DNA from: Pedobacter psychrotolerans | GTDB taxonomy: Bacteria > Bacteroidota > Bacteroidia > Sphingobacteriales > Sphingobacteriaceae | Direction: 5' to 3' | Length of the DNA stretch: 49,211 bases | Assembly (NCBI RefSeq): GCF_004340665.1 | Contig: NZ_SLWO01000002.1 | Coordinates: forward strand, 524,429 to 573,639 | In this document: one piece after another, positions 28,300-37,319 of the stretch | How the letters are laid out: every line of letters starts with the position of its first letter | Position numbering within the stretch: the first letter of the stretch is position 1 | Notes under the pieces: model-generated | The model's database searches: none | What the model was told of the DNA's origin: nothing | What the model saw: only the letters and a program-made list of their open reading frames with translations | Made by a program: the position numbers and the translations under genes

Positions 28300-28566
28300 T
28301 TATTTTTTCTTTTCAGCGTGTCCTCTGAATGTTCTGGTTGGAGCAAATTCTCCCAACTTGTGACCAACCATGTTTTCTGTTACGTACACTGGAATAAATT
28401 TATTACCGTTGTGTACTGCAAATGTATGATTAACGAAATCTGGTGAGATCATTGATCTACGAGACCAAGTTTTGATTACAGACTTTTTGCCTGAATCATT
28501 CATAGAGTTTACTTTTTTCTCTACGTTATGGTCAATATACGGTCCTTTTTTTATCGAACGAGCCAT
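28300..28566 (-). CDS. rpsS: 30S ribosomal protein S19
   Basis: 88-aa S19 in the 30S head near S13. It opens [19 protein letters not shown] and contains [18 protein letters not shown]. One-base overlap with rplB. Confidence 0.98.
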   Translation of the reverse strand: MARSIKKGPYIDHNVEKKVNSMNDSGKKSVIKTWSRRSMISPDFVNHTFAVHNGNKFIPVYVTENMVGHKLGEFAPTRTFRGHAEKKK

Positions 28567-29390
28567 TATTTCTTCCTTCTCTCTATGATGTAACGATTAG
28601 AATATTTTTTAAGTTCTCTGGTTTTAAAGCCTTTAGCTAAAACGCCATTTCTTGAACGTGGGTGACCACCTGATGATCTACCTTCACCACCACCCATTGG
28701 GTGATCGACAGGGTTCATCGCTACCGGTCTAGTTCTCGGACGACGGCCCAACCAACGTTTACGACCTGCTTTACCTAATACTTCGTTTGCGTGATCTGAG
28801 TTAGATACAGCACCGATAGTAGCAAGACAAGTAGTCAAGATTAAACGGGTTTCGCCTGAAGGCATTTTCAAAGTAGCATATTTACCATCGCGGGCAGCTA
28901 ATTGTGCGTAAGCACCTGCACTACGAGCTAATTGTGCTCCTTTTCCAGGGTGAATCTCCACGTTGTGGATGATAGAACCTAATGGAATGTTCGATAATTT
29001 TAAAGTGTTACCTACTTCTGGTGCTGCTGCATCGCCCGATAATAATACCGAACCCACTTGCAATCCTTCAGGAGCAATGATATAACGCTTCTCGCCATCT
29101 GCATAATGTAGTAATGCAATGCGGGCAGTACGGTTTGGATCGTATTCAACAGTTGCTACTGTTGCAGGAATATCAAATTTATCACGTTTGAAATCGATCA
29201 AACGGTATGATTTCTTGTGACCACCACCCATGTAGCGCATAGTCATCTTTCCTGTGTTGTTACGTCCACCAGACTTTTTTGATGATACAACCAATGATTT
29301 TTCGGGCGTGGTTGCTGTAATCTCCGTAAAACTAGCACCAACTCTGAAGCGGGTACCTGGAGTAACTGGTTTAAATTTTCTTAAGCCCAT
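28566..29390 (-). CDS. rplB: 50S ribosomal protein L2
   Basis: 274-aa L2, needed for subunit association and peptidyl transfer. The invariant segment [20 protein letters not shown] with the key His is present near the C-terminus. Full length. It overlaps rpsS by one base and follows rplW by 20 bp. Confidence 0.98.
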   Translation of the reverse strand: MGLRKFKPVTPGTRFRVGASFTEITATTPEKSLVVSSKKSGGRNNTGKMTMRYMGGGHKKSYRLIDFKRDKFDIPATVATVEYDPNRTARIALLHYADGEKRYIIAPEGLQVGSVLLSGDAAAPEVGNTLKLSNIPLGSIIHNVEIHPGKGAQLARSAGAYAQLAARDGKYATLKMPSGETRLILTTCLATIGAVSNSDHANEVLGKAGRKRWLGRRPRTRPVAMNPVDHPMGGGEGRSSGGHPRSRNGVLAKGFKTRELKKYSNRYIIERRKK

Positions 29391-29410
29391 AGTTATAATG
29401 AATTATTAAA

Positions 29411-29701
29411 TTAAAGGGTTGCGTAATAATCTATTGTTTCGCCGTCTTTCAACGTTACGATTGCTTTTTTGTATTTCGGGCTACGGCCAGATACAAAACC
29501 TGCTTTAGTGTAACGTGATTTAGCTTTTCCATCAACAACCATTGTGTTAACTGCAACGATAGTTACACCGTACAATTTTTCAATAGCTGCTTTAATTTGG
29601 ATTTTGTTAGCCTTGTGGTTAACGCTAAATGTGAAACGGTTAGATTTCTCAGTTAAAGCTGAAGCTTTTTCGGTTAATATTGGTTTTTTTAAAATGTCCA
29701 T
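29411..29701 (-). CDS. rplW: 50S ribosomal protein L23
   Basis: 96-aa L23 at the tunnel exit, the docking site for SRP and trigger factor. I chose the start at 29701 (MDILKKPILTEKASAL), the family start, which leaves a one-base gap to rplD; a start four codons upstream would overlap rplD by 11 bp. Confidence 0.96.
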   Translation of the reverse strand: MDILKKPILTEKASALTEKSNRFTFSVNHKANKIQIKAAIEKLYGVTIVAVNTMVVDGKAKSRYTKAGFVSGRSPKYKKAIVTLKDGETIDYYATL

Positions 29702-29702
29702 A

Positions 29703-30332
29703 TTATTTGGCAAACGCCTCCTCCAAAGTTTTAACAGAATCTGCAGTTAACACAAGTACACCAGCATTTAATACATCATAAGTATTTAAATCTGCTGCCG
29801 AGATTACTTTTGTTTTCTGAACGTTTCTGCTTGATAAATAGATATTATTATTTTGTGCAGGTAAAACCAATAAAGTTTTTTGAGTACCTACGTTTAACGC
29901 AGCCAATAAGCTTGTATAGTTTTTAGTTTTAGCAGTATCGAAGTTGAAATCTTCTAAAATTACCACGTTGTTATCTTTTGCTTTATAAGCTAAAGCTGAC
30001 TTACGTGCTAATGTTTTTAATTTCTTGTTCAATTTAAAGCTATAATCACGTGGTTGAGGACCGAAAACACGACCACCACCGTTAAATAACGGAGATTTAA
30101 TGCTACCAGCACGCGCACCACCTGTACCTTTTTGCTTGTATAGTTTACGGGTCGAACCTGCAATCTCATTACGTTGTTTAGATTTGTGAGTACCTTGACG
30201 TTGGTTAGCCAAATACTGTTTTACATCTAAATAAATCGCGTGGTCGTTAGGTTCGATACCAAATACCGATTCAGGAAGTTGCACCTTGGCACCTGTTTCT
30301 TTACCTGAAATGTTTAATACTTTAACTTCCAT
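29703..30332 (-). CDS. rplD: 50S ribosomal protein L4
   Basis: 209-aa L4. The extended loop [20 protein letters not shown] reaches the exit tunnel. In E. coli L4 represses the S10 operon through the leader of rpsJ; here the corresponding leader would have to be the one before rplC. 4-bp gap after rplC. Confidence 0.97.
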   Translation of the reverse strand: MEVKVLNISGKETGAKVQLPESVFGIEPNDHAIYLDVKQYLANQRQGTHKSKQRNEIAGSTRKLYKQKGTGGARAGSIKSPLFNGGGRVFGPQPRDYSFKLNKKLKTLARKSALAYKAKDNNVVILEDFNFDTAKTKNYTSLLAALNVGTQKTLLVLPAQNNNIYLSSRNVQKTKVISAADLNTYDVLNAGVLVLTADSVKTLEEAFAK

Positions 30333-30336
30333 CTGA

Positions 30337-30954
30337 TTACTTGTCTAAGATTACGTAAGAACCTTTAGCTCCTGGAATGGAACCACTAACTACTAATAAG
30401 TTTTGCTCAGCATAAACTTTCAAAACTTGTAAGTTCTGAACTTTTACCCTGTCTCCACCTGTTCTTCCTGCCATGCGCATTCCTTTGAATACACGTGAAG
30501 GGAATGACGATGCTCCCAATGAACCTGGGGCACGTAAACGGTTATGCTGACCGTGAGTCTGCATACCAACACCGGCGAATCCGTGGCGTTTTACAACACC
30601 TTGAAAACCTTTACCTTTTGAGGTACCTACAACATCAACAAAATCGCCTTCTGCGAATGAATCAACAGTTACTACATCACCTAAATTAAGTGAAGTTGTA
30701 AATGAATCAAATTCTACCAGCTTGCGTTTCGGAGTTGTGTTTGCTTTCGCGAAATGGCCTTTCAATGGTTGAGTTGTGTTTTTCTCTTTTTTCTCATCAT
30801 AACCCAACTGGATTGATGAATAACCATCTACTTCTTCGGTTTTTACCTGTGTAACTACACAAGGTCCAGCCTCGATTACCGTACAAGGAATGTTTCTTCC
30901 TTCGGCATCAAAGATACTGGTCATTCCTACTTTTTTTCCAATAATTCCTGACAT
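30337..30954 (-). CDS. rplC: 50S ribosomal protein L3
   Basis: 205-aa L3. I chose the start at 30954 ([19 protein letters not shown]), the family start; 30 upstream codons of the open frame are the transcribed leader. The hallmark [20 protein letters not shown] includes the Gln that is methylated in E. coli. It is the first gene of the S10-like transcript here because rpsJ lies 10 kb away. Confidence 0.97.
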   Translation of the reverse strand: MSGIIGKKVGMTSIFDAEGRNIPCTVIEAGPCVVTQVKTEEVDGYSSIQLGYDEKKEKNTTQPLKGHFAKANTTPKRKLVEFDSFTTSLNLGDVVTVDSFAEGDFVDVVGTSKGKGFQGVVKRHGFAGVGMQTHGQHNRLRAPGSLGASSFPSRVFKGMRMAGRTGGDRVKVQNLQVLKVYAEQNLLVVSGSIPGAKGSYVILDK

Positions 30955-30972
30955 TTTATCTTTTCTTTTTAA

Positions 30973-31006
30973 CACCCATCGAAGCAGTAGGGCTTCGTTC
31001 AAGGTG
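30973..31006 (-). promoter_or_regulatory. leader hairpin of the rplC transcript
   Basis: A 6-bp stem CGAAGC/GCTTCG (30980-30985 with 30992-30997) is enclosed by CACC/GGTG pairing (30973-30976 with 31003-31006). Nearer the promoter lies the palindrome TCCCTTTAAAGGGA (about 31015-31028). Together they make a structured leader of about 70 nt before rplC; an L4-dependent control is possible but untested. Confidence 0.4.
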
Positions 31007-31031
31007 GTTGTACATCCCTTTAAAGGGAGGG

Positions 31032-31062
31032 CAAAGATAGACAAGAAATATTAATTTTCAAA
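31032..31062 (-). promoter_or_regulatory. rplC: Bacteroidota-type promoter of the rplC-rplQ cluster
   Basis: On the - strand TTTG (31059-31062), 19 bp, then TATCTTTG (31032-31039): an exact match to the TTTG/TAnnTTTG consensus at ideal spacing. It lies about 78 bp upstream of rplC. Confidence 0.75.
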
Positions 31063-31447
31063 TAGTTAGCGAAATATTTTTTCAAATAAATTGCTGATAT
31101 GATGGTATTTAACTTTTAAAGACACATTAAAGCCTTAAATTAGAATTTAAATGAGTTGTTAAAAATTTAACCAGTTGCATTTTTATTCTATTTTCAGCTA
31201 TAAAAAGCAACAGTACAGCGGATTAGAGAATAAATAACTTCAGGAATACTTTTTCTCCTTATTTCTAATGGCTGTACAAATGGCTATCACAGCATCTTCA
31301 TTATATTCATAGATAACAGAATATCATCTATCAAAGTATTTTCAAAGCTTATAACATAAATAATATCATTGTTAATTAGAAAATACTGACATGTGACTGA
31401 GTAAAAAACATAAATTCACCTTTTGAAATGACACTTCGATCAGGATG
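31063..31447. other. gene-free region upstream of the rplC promoter
   Basis: AT-rich, with no convincing gene. On the - strand 31240-31323 a 27-codon stretch without start (YSVIYEYNEDAVIAICTAIR and more) resembles the C-terminal end of RelE/ParE-type toxins, suggesting a decayed remnant; this is weak evidence. Confidence 0.3.
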
Positions 31448-32065
31448 TTAAATACCTTCTCTATCTGGCGTGGTATCAAATCCATTATCCGAAAATAAGT
31501 CATCATCTTCTACCTCATCTTTATAAAAGAAGTAGTTTCCAATGCCGACATGTTTATCCAATGTAGACAATACGCTATTAATCATAGCGGCAGTATCATG
31601 AGGTCCAACATAATAAGCCGGAACCCCATTTTCACCAAATTCAATATTTATGATTGGAATACGATCATCATCTTCTTCGAGTATAAACTGGCCTACCCCC
31701 CAATCTTTATGTGGTTTGAAACCACAACTCTCAGCGAAAGCTTCTGCACCATATATAATATTGTGTGCCATGTTATAGTCAATCACTTCCCCATTCATGT
31801 ACGATACCAGATCTTCGAACTCATCTATAGGAATATTAAACTTAAAGGCCGAATCTTTAATACCTAAGCACCTGACATCCACAAGATATATGCCTACAGT
31901 AAAATTTTCATTGATGTGAGTCCGACTAATCAGCACGTTTGCAATACCACTCTTTTCCCAATCATGAGAGATATAACATTGTCCCAATGGCAATTGCCTA
32001 GCCCGTGATCTAATGAAATTATCAGGGTTTTGAAATAGCTGAATAACTTTTCCAGTTTTTGCCAT
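31448..32065 (-). CDS. conserved hypothetical protein (Bacteroidota type)
   Basis: 205-aa soluble protein with no signal peptide or membrane helix. I recall similar Bacteroidota proteins with the segments ARQLPLGQCYIS, TVGIYLVDVRCLGIKD and ILEEDDD (all three seen here), but no function. The C-terminus is acidic (EVEDDDLFSDNGFD). It lies alone between the rplC promoter region and the transporter pair. Confidence 0.75.
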   Translation of the reverse strand: MAKTGKVIQLFQNPDNFIRSRARQLPLGQCYISHDWEKSGIANVLISRTHINENFTVGIYLVDVRCLGIKDSAFKFNIPIDEFEDLVSYMNGEVIDYNMAHNIIYGAEAFAESCGFKPHKDWGVGQFILEEDDDRIPIINIEFGENGVPAYYVGPHDTAAMINSVLSTLDKHVGIGNYFFYKDEVEDDDLFSDNGFDTTPDREGI

Positions 32066-32149
32066 TATTTGTGAAAACTATGAACACAATTTTAGATGTT
32101 TTAACGCATTTAAACTACATATTTTTTCAATATTCTGGAAACATTGGGT

Positions 32150-32542
32150 TTAATGTGCTAAACCTCCATTCAAACTGATGGTGATAATCGCCAGAATAAT
32201 TAAGCCAATTAATACGTATAGATAATCCCTTTCTATCAAAAAGCTAAAAATAGCAAAAATGATACGGGCTACTGGCGTAAAAATTAACATCAATATGCCA
32301 AACTGTACAATGGCATCACCATGAAAAGTAAGTAAGCCTTTAAAAATGGCCGCAATAGAAGAGAACTTAGCAAGTTCTGGTTTAAACACCTTATAGTCGG
32401 TAATGACTCCCTTATTATGAATCAGAAAAATAATACCTCCAATGAGCACAATGGTCATCGATATGATTACACCCGCCCGTAAAAGGGTGCCAAGTATCAC
32501 CTGAATATCTTTATCATTGATATTTTTATTTACTGCGCTCAT
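32150..32542 (-). CDS. DUF1634 small membrane protein
   Basis: 130-aa protein with three hydrophobic helices (about 24-45, 72-95, 101-125). It is placed 2 bp after the TauE-type gene, the standard genomic partner of DUF1634 proteins. It probably serves as an accessory of that transporter; the exact role is unknown. Confidence 0.8.
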   Translation of the reverse strand: MSAVNKNINDKDIQVILGTLLRAGVIISMTIVLIGGIIFLIHNKGVITDYKVFKPELAKFSSIAAIFKGLLTFHGDAIVQFGILMLIFTPVARIIFAIFSFLIERDYLYVLIGLIILAIITISLNGGLAH

Positions 32543-32544
32543 GA

Positions 32545-33378
32545 TTATAATCCGCTGATTCCTTTATAAATCATTTGAATAGCTAAAAAGGTTACAACGA
32601 TTGCAAATACAATTTTTAATTTATCTGTTTTGGCCTTTAATAAAACTTTTGAACCAACAGTAGCACCAGTTAATACACCGATGCAAACCGGCATGGCAAT
32701 CCCAGGATCGATCTGACCACGGTGTAAATAAACAATCGCACTGGCAGCTGCTGTTACACCCATCATAAAGTTACTCGTGGTGGTAGAAACCTTAAAAGGC
32801 AAACGCATGATATTATCCATGGCAATAACCTTTAAAGCGCCGCTTCCAATACCCAGCAAACCAGAAAGTGTTCCGGCAAAGAGCATCATTAAGAAACCAG
32901 CAGGAACATGTTTTACAGCGTATTGGTGATCCACTCCTTTATCTGGATAAGATCCATTCAATCTGAAAAATTTAGCCCATTTATCTGTATGATCTAATGT
33001 AGTATGATCTACTTTTTTCTTTAGCGTCATGATGGCAGAAAAAATAAGGATACAACCAAATATGATGGCAATATAGTTGGCATTCAAATAAACGGCTACA
33101 ATTGCGCCACAGATGGCTCCAACAGTGGTGGCGATCTCCAGAAACATCCCAATCCGGATATTAGTAATCCCTTCTTTGACATAAGCTGCCGCCGAACCTG
33201 ATGAAGTTGCTATAACCGAAACTATGGAAGCACCAATGGCATAGTGAATATCAACACCTAAAGCCAGAGTGAGTAATGGAATAATGATTACGCCACCGCC
33301 TAAACCCGTTAGAGAACCTAATAAACCAGCCAAAAAAGCACCAAATAAAACAATTATGGTAAACAGCAATACCGACAT
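32545..33378 (-). CDS. TauE/SafE family (DUF81) sulfite/anion exporter
   Basis: 277-aa inner-membrane protein with about eight helices. GLLGSLTGLGGGVIIIPLL near the N-terminus and LSGLLGIGSGALKVIAM in the middle are the two Gly-rich inverted repeats of the family. It is predicted to move sulfite, organosulfonates or similar anions across the membrane. It forms an operon with the DUF1634 gene. A TATATTTG box lies only 5 bp before the ATG, so the transcript may be leaderless. Confidence 0.85.
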   Translation of the reverse strand: MSVLLFTIIVLFGAFLAGLLGSLTGLGGGVIIIPLLTLALGVDIHYAIGASIVSVIATSSGSAAAYVKEGITNIRIGMFLEIATTVGAICGAIVAVYLNANYIAIIFGCILIFSAIMTLKKKVDHTTLDHTDKWAKFFRLNGSYPDKGVDHQYAVKHVPAGFLMMLFAGTLSGLLGIGSGALKVIAMDNIMRLPFKVSTTTSNFMMGVTAAASAIVYLHRGQIDPGIAMPVCIGVLTGATVGSKVLLKAKTDKLKIVFAIVVTFLAIQMIYKGISGL

Positions 33379-33383
33379 GCAGG

Positions 33384-33391
33384 CAAATATA
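33384..33391 (-). promoter_or_regulatory. candidate -7 box of the TauE gene
   Basis: TATATTTG on the - strand, an exact TAnnTTTG match ending 5 bp before the start codon. The -33 position has only TTTC. If real, transcription begins at or next to the ATG. Confidence 0.3.
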
Positions 33392-33471
33392 ATGTACTGA
33401 TTTTGTGGAAACGAAAGATTATTTGAATAAAATAAAGTCTATATGTTATATGGATAAATAGAATTTTGAAG

Positions 33472-33562
33472 CAATGAATGATTGAATGAGAGAATGATTG
33501 GGTTACAAATAAATGAATATAGCATACACCAATCAATAATTCTCTCAATCAAAATTCACTCA
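33472..33562. repeat. imperfect inverted repeat (GATTGAATGAG words)
   Basis: Left words AATGAATGATTGAATGAGAG and GAATGATTGG (about 33473-33501) pair imperfectly with CCAATCAATAATTCTCTC and following words (about 33529-33562). It ends at the stop codon of the next gene. No ORF. Confidence 0.55.
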
Positions 33563-33564
33563 TT

Positions 33565-34158
33565 CTATATTTTAAAGTGAAGTTTACTTTCCTTATTTAG
33601 ATCAACACCTCGTAAACTCTCCAACAATTCAAAAGCAATTTGCCTAATCGTTTCCGGGATTGGGTTGATCGTTGTTTTATCACCATTGGCATCCGTAATT
33701 TTCCATCCTGAGGTATTGATTACTAGGGGATCATCATTGGCTTCCGATTTTATTATTTTAGCCCGTGTAAATGCGTTACCATCCGAATCAATAATTAATT
33801 TTTTATTACTCCACCAGTTTTCATAAGACACCTTCACCAGTGCTGACCTATCTAATCTGGCTAAATATGTCCAGCCCATTGCAGCATGGTGTTCTAATTT
33901 CAACAAGCCAATAAAATTAGTAAGGCTTTTCGAATTATAACTTTCCGAACTGCAAAGGAGATCCAAGTGAGTAAGTTTAAGCTCACTTAACAATGATTTA
34001 GATTGATTCGAGTTATTAAAAATTATAGCAATTTTTTCTGATATGTCATGAATAACAGCTTTATTTCCCTTGTCATATTCACCACAAAGAGCATCAATAT
34101 CTTTTAATTGCTGTTGTAATAACGAAACCAGTTCAGGTTTATTCAAAATAGTCTTCAT
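33565..34158 (-). CDS. hypothetical protein
   Basis: 197-aa soluble protein, not recognised. The first half is helical; the second half contains WWSNKKLIIDSDGNAFTRAK and a short beta-rich stretch. It has no signal peptide or membrane helix. It lies 11 bp after tyrA on the same strand and is probably co-transcribed with it, but nothing links it to tyrosine synthesis. Confidence 0.7.
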   Translation of the reverse strand: MKTILNKPELVSLLQQQLKDIDALCGEYDKGNKAVIHDISEKIAIIFNNSNQSKSLLSELKLTHLDLLCSSESYNSKSLTNFIGLLKLEHHAAMGWTYLARLDRSALVKVSYENWWSNKKLIIDSDGNAFTRAKIIKSEANDDPLVINTSGWKITDANGDKTTINPIPETIRQIAFELLESLRGVDLNKESKLHFKI

Positions 34159-34169
34159 ATTAAAAAAAA

Positions 34170-35426
34170 CTACTTACCCAACCGTTTAATCATTTCGGCA
34201 CTCAAGTCCCTCCCATCATTTAATCGGTTGGCAAAAAATGATTTAGCAGCTTCAAAATGCTCCTTATAACCCTTCAAATCTCCATAACCAATTATTGAAG
34301 CCCATTCATGTACTGCGGTATGGAATTCTAAATCATCACCTCGGATGGATTTATCATACAATGCCGTGTAAATAGATTCTTCAAGCATAGCTTCATTTTT
34401 AAAAAGATATTCTGCAATGCCTAATCTTAATTTAAACGGTGGTGTTTGGCAAATTAAATTGTCATAAGGATTTACACCCATTTTATACCAGGCATACACC
34501 ATGCTTAATAAACTCAGGTGTGAATTTGGTTTTTGTTTATGGTCTGCATCAGAAAGACTGAACTCTTTCATAATGTTATCATCCAGAAGCAAAAGGGTTC
34601 GGCTTTCATGAAAAACGAAATCACGGGCAGCATAAATTTTAGCTCTAAACTTTTCCTCATTTTCACAGATCATCAGTTTATATAATTCTGATTCTGCTTG
34701 AGCATAATATTTTACTTGTTTTTGAGCATATGGATTTAAAATGGCGAGCCCTGCATAAATATGTGATTTGTAACTGAAAATCCTAAGTGTAGTTAAAATT
34801 TTTACGTTATCAATTCCACCGGCATAAGCTGGATTATCCCATGGGAAAAAGCCTGCATTTTTCCAGGCTGAGCCCATACTCTCGAAACCCATGTGGGTAA
34901 CAGCTTGTGTATCGGCAACAATCCGATCATGTTCCCGGTAGTCATCCATTTCGATGATATTCGATTTTAACGATCTGTAAACATTTAAAGCTTTGGCATA
35001 AACCTCATCAGTTGCACGATGGCGTACCACTACCAATGTTTGTCCTTCAGGACTGAAAGCCGGACCATGGAGAGAATGACAGGTTACAATTTGGGTATCT
35101 GCTGGAAGATGTTTTTCAAAAGCCGCAATTTCAGGATGTTTTACTGAAGTTTGTCCGGAAACAATGGCACCAAATTTTGTGGAACGTGCAAAAGTAGCCA
35201 CCACCTCATCTATCTTCTCGGCCTCGACACAATAAATGATGAAATCAGATTTACGGGCCACCTCGTGCCCATCGATTAAAATTTCGATGCCTTTAGGTTC
35301 AAGCTCATTTTTAAGATCGGTAAAACGTAAGGGTTGGTCTGCACCGCACACTTTATAACCTGCACTTACAAACGAAATGGCGTATAATTTACCCATATCA
35401 CCCAACCCAATAATTCCTATTTGCAT
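34170..35426 (-). CDS. tyrA: prephenate dehydrogenase (TyrA) of the fungal Tyr1-like type
   Basis: 418-aa NAD(P)-dependent enzyme of tyrosine synthesis. The start at 35426 (MQIGIIGLGDMGKLYAISF) places the Rossmann loop GLGDMG at 7-12; the ORF could begin 7 codons upstream, but a -7 promoter box falls there. Conserved segments SGQTSVKHPEIAAFEKHLP, VTCHSLHGP, EHDRIVADTQAVTH and LRIFSYKSHIYAGLAILNP closely follow yeast Tyr1 as I remember it. Length also matches that group rather than the 280-370 aa of most bacterial TyrA. No chorismate mutase domain. Confidence 0.8.
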   Translation of the reverse strand: MQIGIIGLGDMGKLYAISFVSAGYKVCGADQPLRFTDLKNELEPKGIEILIDGHEVARKSDFIIYCVEAEKIDEVVATFARSTKFGAIVSGQTSVKHPEIAAFEKHLPADTQIVTCHSLHGPAFSPEGQTLVVVRHRATDEVYAKALNVYRSLKSNIIEMDDYREHDRIVADTQAVTHMGFESMGSAWKNAGFFPWDNPAYAGGIDNVKILTTLRIFSYKSHIYAGLAILNPYAQKQVKYYAQAESELYKLMICENEEKFRAKIYAARDFVFHESRTLLLLDDNIMKEFSLSDADHKQKPNSHLSLLSMVYAWYKMGVNPYDNLICQTPPFKLRLGIAEYLFKNEAMLEESIYTALYDKSIRGDDLEFHTAVHEWASIIGYGDLKGYKEHFEAAKSFFANRLNDGRDLSAEMIKRLGK

Positions 35427-35430
35427 AGAA

Positions 35431-35438
35431 CAAATGTA
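35431..35438 (-). promoter_or_regulatory. candidate -7 box of tyrA
   Basis: TACATTTG on the - strand, an exact TAnnTTTG match ending 4 bp before the ATG at 35426. The -33 element is weak. It argues for the shorter tyrA start and for a leaderless or near-leaderless mRNA. Confidence 0.35.
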
Positions 35439-35565
35439 ATCTATCACACTTAATTTATAATAAAACCGTGATAAAATTGTTAATTTATAAATAATATAAC
35501 ATCATCTTTATGCATCATCAATGTATAAAAATGTAGTTTTACACTTTAATACCTATAATATAACT

Positions 35566-36177
35566 ATGCGGAAACTTAAACCAACCCTATTATTTTTAGT
35601 AGCCATGCTATTTGTAAATATTGCATTCGGGCAGGCTAAACAAGACACTTCGAAAAATACTGATCCATCTCTAAATGGCCAGTATAATTTTATGCTGAAA
35701 AAATCTAAAAGTTTATATGGTGCAAAACTGATTAACCCATCCAGGTTATCGGCTTTATGGAAAAGTGTTAATGATACTTTAAGAAAAGAGAGAAAACAAC
35801 TTCAGGAAGCTAAAAAAGAGATAAAAGCACAAAGTGATAACATCGCCAGCTTGAAAGGTGAAGTTACAGGCAAAGAAAGTTCACTTGCTAATGCTACTGC
35901 ATCCGTAAATGAAATAAAATTTTTAGGTATAGCTTTCAATAAAGGCACTTACAATACCATTGTTTGGGCAATCATTATTATACTGGGTGCTGGTTTGGCA
36001 ATCGTGATCTTCCAATCTGGAAAATATCGTAAGGAAGCAACTTACAGAACTCAACTTTACCAGGAAGTAGCCGATGAATTTCAAACCCATAAGGTAAAAG
36101 CAAAAGATAAAGAGATGAAACTTGCCCGTGAGTTACAGGATGAACGCAATAAATGGGATGATTCAAGAGGAAGATAG
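35566..36177 (+). CDS. secreted/anchored coiled-coil protein, function unknown
   Basis: 203 aa from the start at 35566 (MRKLKPTLLFLVAMLFVNIA), chosen because it opens a signal peptide; 15 upstream codons are possible. After cleavage near GQA comes a conserved-looking part (NGQYNFMLKKSKSLYGAKLI), a coiled coil (about 75-115), one membrane helix (about 134-155) and a charged cytosolic tail. Relatives in Bacteroidota are sometimes labelled tRNA (guanine-N1)-methyltransferase; nothing here supports that activity. Confidence 0.7.
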   Translation: MRKLKPTLLFLVAMLFVNIAFGQAKQDTSKNTDPSLNGQYNFMLKKSKSLYGAKLINPSRLSALWKSVNDTLRKERKQLQEAKKEIKAQSDNIASLKGEVTGKESSLANATASVNEIKFLGIAFNKGTYNTIVWAIIIILGAGLAIVIFQSGKYRKEATYRTQLYQEVADEFQTHKVKAKDKEMKLARELQDERNKWDDSRGR

Positions 36178-36230
36178 TAAAAAAAACAAGTAACATATTA
36201 GCGCTTGTTACGTCTATTTTATAAAACCTA

Positions 36231-37319
36231 ATGAACAATCGCTTTTATAAAATAGCTATACTTTTTTCTATAATATTAGTTTCAACGAGCCACATTCAGG
36301 CTCAGGATAAGAGTGATTCTATTACTCACTTCGTGAAGAATGAAATGCAAGCCAGGAAAATACCTGGCTTACAAATATCAATTATCCGATCTGGAAAAAT
36401 TATAATGTTAGAATCATATGGTCTGGCTAATGTTGAACATAATATTCCTGTAAATCAACAAACGCTATTTTCTATAAATTCTGCTACAAAGGCTTTTACA
36501 GGTGTTGCTATAATGCAATTGGTAGAGGATGGCAAACTTAACATTGAAAAACCAATATCAACCTATCTAGCCAAGCTGCCTACAGACTGGCAAAATATCT
36601 CCGTTCGCAGGCTTCTAGATCATACTTCTGGAATCCCTGATTATATGGATACAAAAAACGGCGGATATATTGATGGCCTTCCATTCAGCAAAGCATGGTT
36701 AACAGTACGTGAGCAACCTATGGAATTTATCCCTGGTGAAAAGACGTCTTACAACCAAACCAATTATGTACTTCTCGGGCAAATCATAGAGCAACTTAGC
36801 GGAATGAAATTTGAAGATTTTGTACGTACCAGGCAATTTATTCCGGCAGGTATGTATTTAACAAACTTTGGCGATTCAAGAGATGTGATTATAAACAAAG
36901 CACCTACTTATACCATAAGTAAAGAAACAAAGGGAAATTTTATTAAAGGCCAAACATTAGAGCGAACATGGGAAGAATTTCCGGAACTGAGAGCTACAGT
37001 TGGCATAAACTCAAATGCTGAAGAATTAGGTAAGTGGATTATTGCGCTGCAAAATAATAAGTTACTAAAAAATAAGAATAGCTTGGATGTAATGTGGTCG
37101 CCACAGAAATTAAACAATAAAAGTTATGGCAGCTGGGCATTGGGCTGGGTTGCGAAACGCAACTTCTCACCCAGGGCGGTGGCAGGTATTGGTGGATCCA
37201 GATCTTGGTTTTATATCTATCCAGATCATAATCTGGCTGTTGTGATACTTACAAATATGAAAAGTTTTGGGCCAGAGAATCTGGCATCAGAAATTGCAGG
37301 CTTTATTATCCTGAATTAA
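36231..37319 (+). CDS. serine hydrolase (beta-lactamase class C fold), C-terminally truncated by a frameshift
   Basis: 362-aa secreted enzyme with a signal peptide (1-24). The catalytic SxxK motif is SATK at 84-87; LLDHTSGIPDY (128-138) is the family segment. The usual YxN is YNQ (174-176). The lactamase-like domain ends with GIGGSRSWFYIYPDHNLAVV. Such proteins cleave peptides or esters rather than antibiotics in most cases. The frame stops right after EIAGFIILN, while the next frame continues with a matching C-terminal domain. The loss of one T in the run 37302-37304 explains this. Confidence 0.8.
   Translation: MNNRFYKIAILFSIILVSTSHIQAQDKSDSITHFVKNEMQARKIPGLQISIIRSGKIIMLESYGLANVEHNIPVNQQTLFSINSATKAFTGVAIMQLVEDGKLNIEKPISTYLAKLPTDWQNISVRRLLDHTSGIPDYMDTKNGGYIDGLPFSKAWLTVREQPMEFIPGEKTSYNQTNYVLLGQIIEQLSGMKFEDFVRTRQFIPAGMYLTNFGDSRDVIINKAPTYTISKETKGNFIKGQTLERTWEEFPELRATVGINSNAEELGKWIIALQNNKLLKNKNSLDVMWSPQKLNNKSYGSWALGWVAKRNFSPRAVAGIGGSRSWFYIYPDHNLAVVILTNMKSFGPENLASEIAGFIILN

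Noticed and set aside
35566..36177. tRNA (guanine-N1)-methyltransferase label
   Set aside because: The protein has a signal peptide, coiled coil and membrane helix; no methyltransferase motif is present.
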